From assembly GCA_019417125.1 (NCBI GenBank), contig DXVZ01000072.1:1-14215 (forward strand): a DNA stretch of 14,215 bases. The letters are read 5' to 3'. This DNA is from Phascolarctobacterium sp. (lineage in GTDB: Bacteria; Bacillota; Negativicutes; Acidaminococcales; Acidaminococcaceae). Below, piece by piece: positions 13,733-14,215 of the stretch. Positions within the stretch are counted from its first letter, which is position 1; each line of letters begins with the position of its first letter. Below the pieces are notes generated by a model that searched no databases, was not told the origin of the DNA, and was given only the letters and a program-made list of their open reading frames with translations. The translations under genes were made by a program, and so were the position numbers.

Positions 13733-14215
13733 TTGGAAAAAAGAGATTACTATGACGTGCTGGGCGTTTCTAAAAACGCAACGGCAGACGAGATAAAAAA
13801 AGCATATCGTAAACTGGCACGTCAGTATCATCCTGATGTCAACAAGGATAATCCTGATGCTGCGGAAAAGTTTAAAGAATGCTCGGAAGCATACAGTGTT
13901 TTAAGCGACGAAAAGAAACGCGCCCAGTATGACCAGTTTGGCCATGCTGCTTTTGACGGCGCTGCCGGTGGCGGCGGCGCTGGCAGTTTCGGCGGATTTG
14001 ATTTCAGCGGCTTTGGCGGTGCTGGCGGCGGCATGGAGGACATTTTTGATATGTTCTTTGGCGGCAGCGGGCGCAGCAGGGGCAGCCGCCAGGCAGGCCC
14101 GCAGCGCGGCAGCGATTTGCGCTTCGATATGGAAATAACCTTTGAAGAAGCGGCTTTCGGCGTAGAACGCGAAATTAACCTGACGCGCGACGAACAGTGC
14201 CCTAAATGCAAGGGC
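13733..14215 (+). CDS. dnaJ: Molecular chaperone DnaJ (Hsp40), 3'-truncated by window edge
   Basis: DnaJ stimulates DnaK ATPase and delivers substrates. The visible 161 residues contain the J domain (RDYYDVLGVSKNATADEIKK at 4-23, HPD catalytic loop at 33-35), the Gly/Phe-rich linker (about 73-120, ending near MEDIFDMFFGG), the start of the C-terminal domain (FEEAAFGVEREI), and the first zinc-finger motif CPKC at 156-159, where the window ends. The start must be TTG 13733. The frame has a stop two codons upstream (13727-13729), the next in-frame ATG is inside the Gly/Phe region, and AGGATGG at 13719-13725 serves as a modest Shine-Dalgarno. An ATG at 13721 in that site is followed by a stop after one more codon. 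It lies 22 bases after dnaK, last visible gene of the CIRCE operon. Confidence 0.95.
   Translation, partial: MEKRDYYDVLGVSKNATADEIKKAYRKLARQYHPDVNKDNPDAAEKFKECSEAYSVLSDEKKRAQYDQFGHAAFDGAAGGGGAGSFGGFDFSGFGGAGGGMEDIFDMFFGGSGRSRGSRQAGPQRGSDLRFDMEITFEEAAFGVEREINLTRDEQCPKCKG

Overview
The window reads as chromosome of an anaerobic Firmicute, most likely a Negativicute (Sporomusa/Veillonella/Phascolarctobacterium type). That placement is an inference. It rests on the CIRCE-controlled hrcA-grpE-dnaK-dnaJ operon directly after hemW, a DnaK that lacks the roughly 23-residue N-terminal insert of Gram-negative DnaKs, a cobamide lower-ligand gene set with an unusually short CobT homologue, and a large single-chain PurL rather than the split PurS/PurQ/PurL of bacilli. 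All the large genes are on the + strand and tightly packed.

Region 1 (1-2037) is the end of a cobamide operon: cobS (5' end outside the window), a short cobT homologue and cobC. They act in the late nucleotide-loop steps that activate, dephosphorylate and attach the lower ligand. Region 2 (2038-2567) is a single-gene unit with its own strong promoter, a roughly 125-nt leader holding a tandem 9-bp repeat, a four-CxxC zinc-ribbon protein and an intrinsic terminator. Region 3 (about 2607-8590) looks like one operon: a DUF2156 protein that probably starts at a rare ATT codon, an Eis-like GNAT acetyltransferase, and purL, ended by a strong terminator.

Region 4 (8551-8898) would normally pass as empty intergenic DNA, but it appears to hold a complete type I toxin-antitoxin locus. 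It encodes a 25-residue holin-like membrane peptide whose ribosome-binding site sits in a hairpin. The predicted transcript's 5' and 3' ends form a 19-bp closing stem. A convergent minus-strand promoter and terminator define a roughly 98-nt antisense RNA over the toxin 3' UTR. A second reading frame with its own Shine-Dalgarno starts inside the closing stem and overlaps the whole toxin gene, recalling mok/hok. This is the most interesting part of the window.

Region 5 (8899-14215) is hemW, then a consensus promoter with a perfect CIRCE operator driving hrcA, grpE, dnaK and dnaJ (cut off by the window end; TTG start). HrcA would repress its own operon through CIRCE. All calls are from reading the sequence; no database search was possible.
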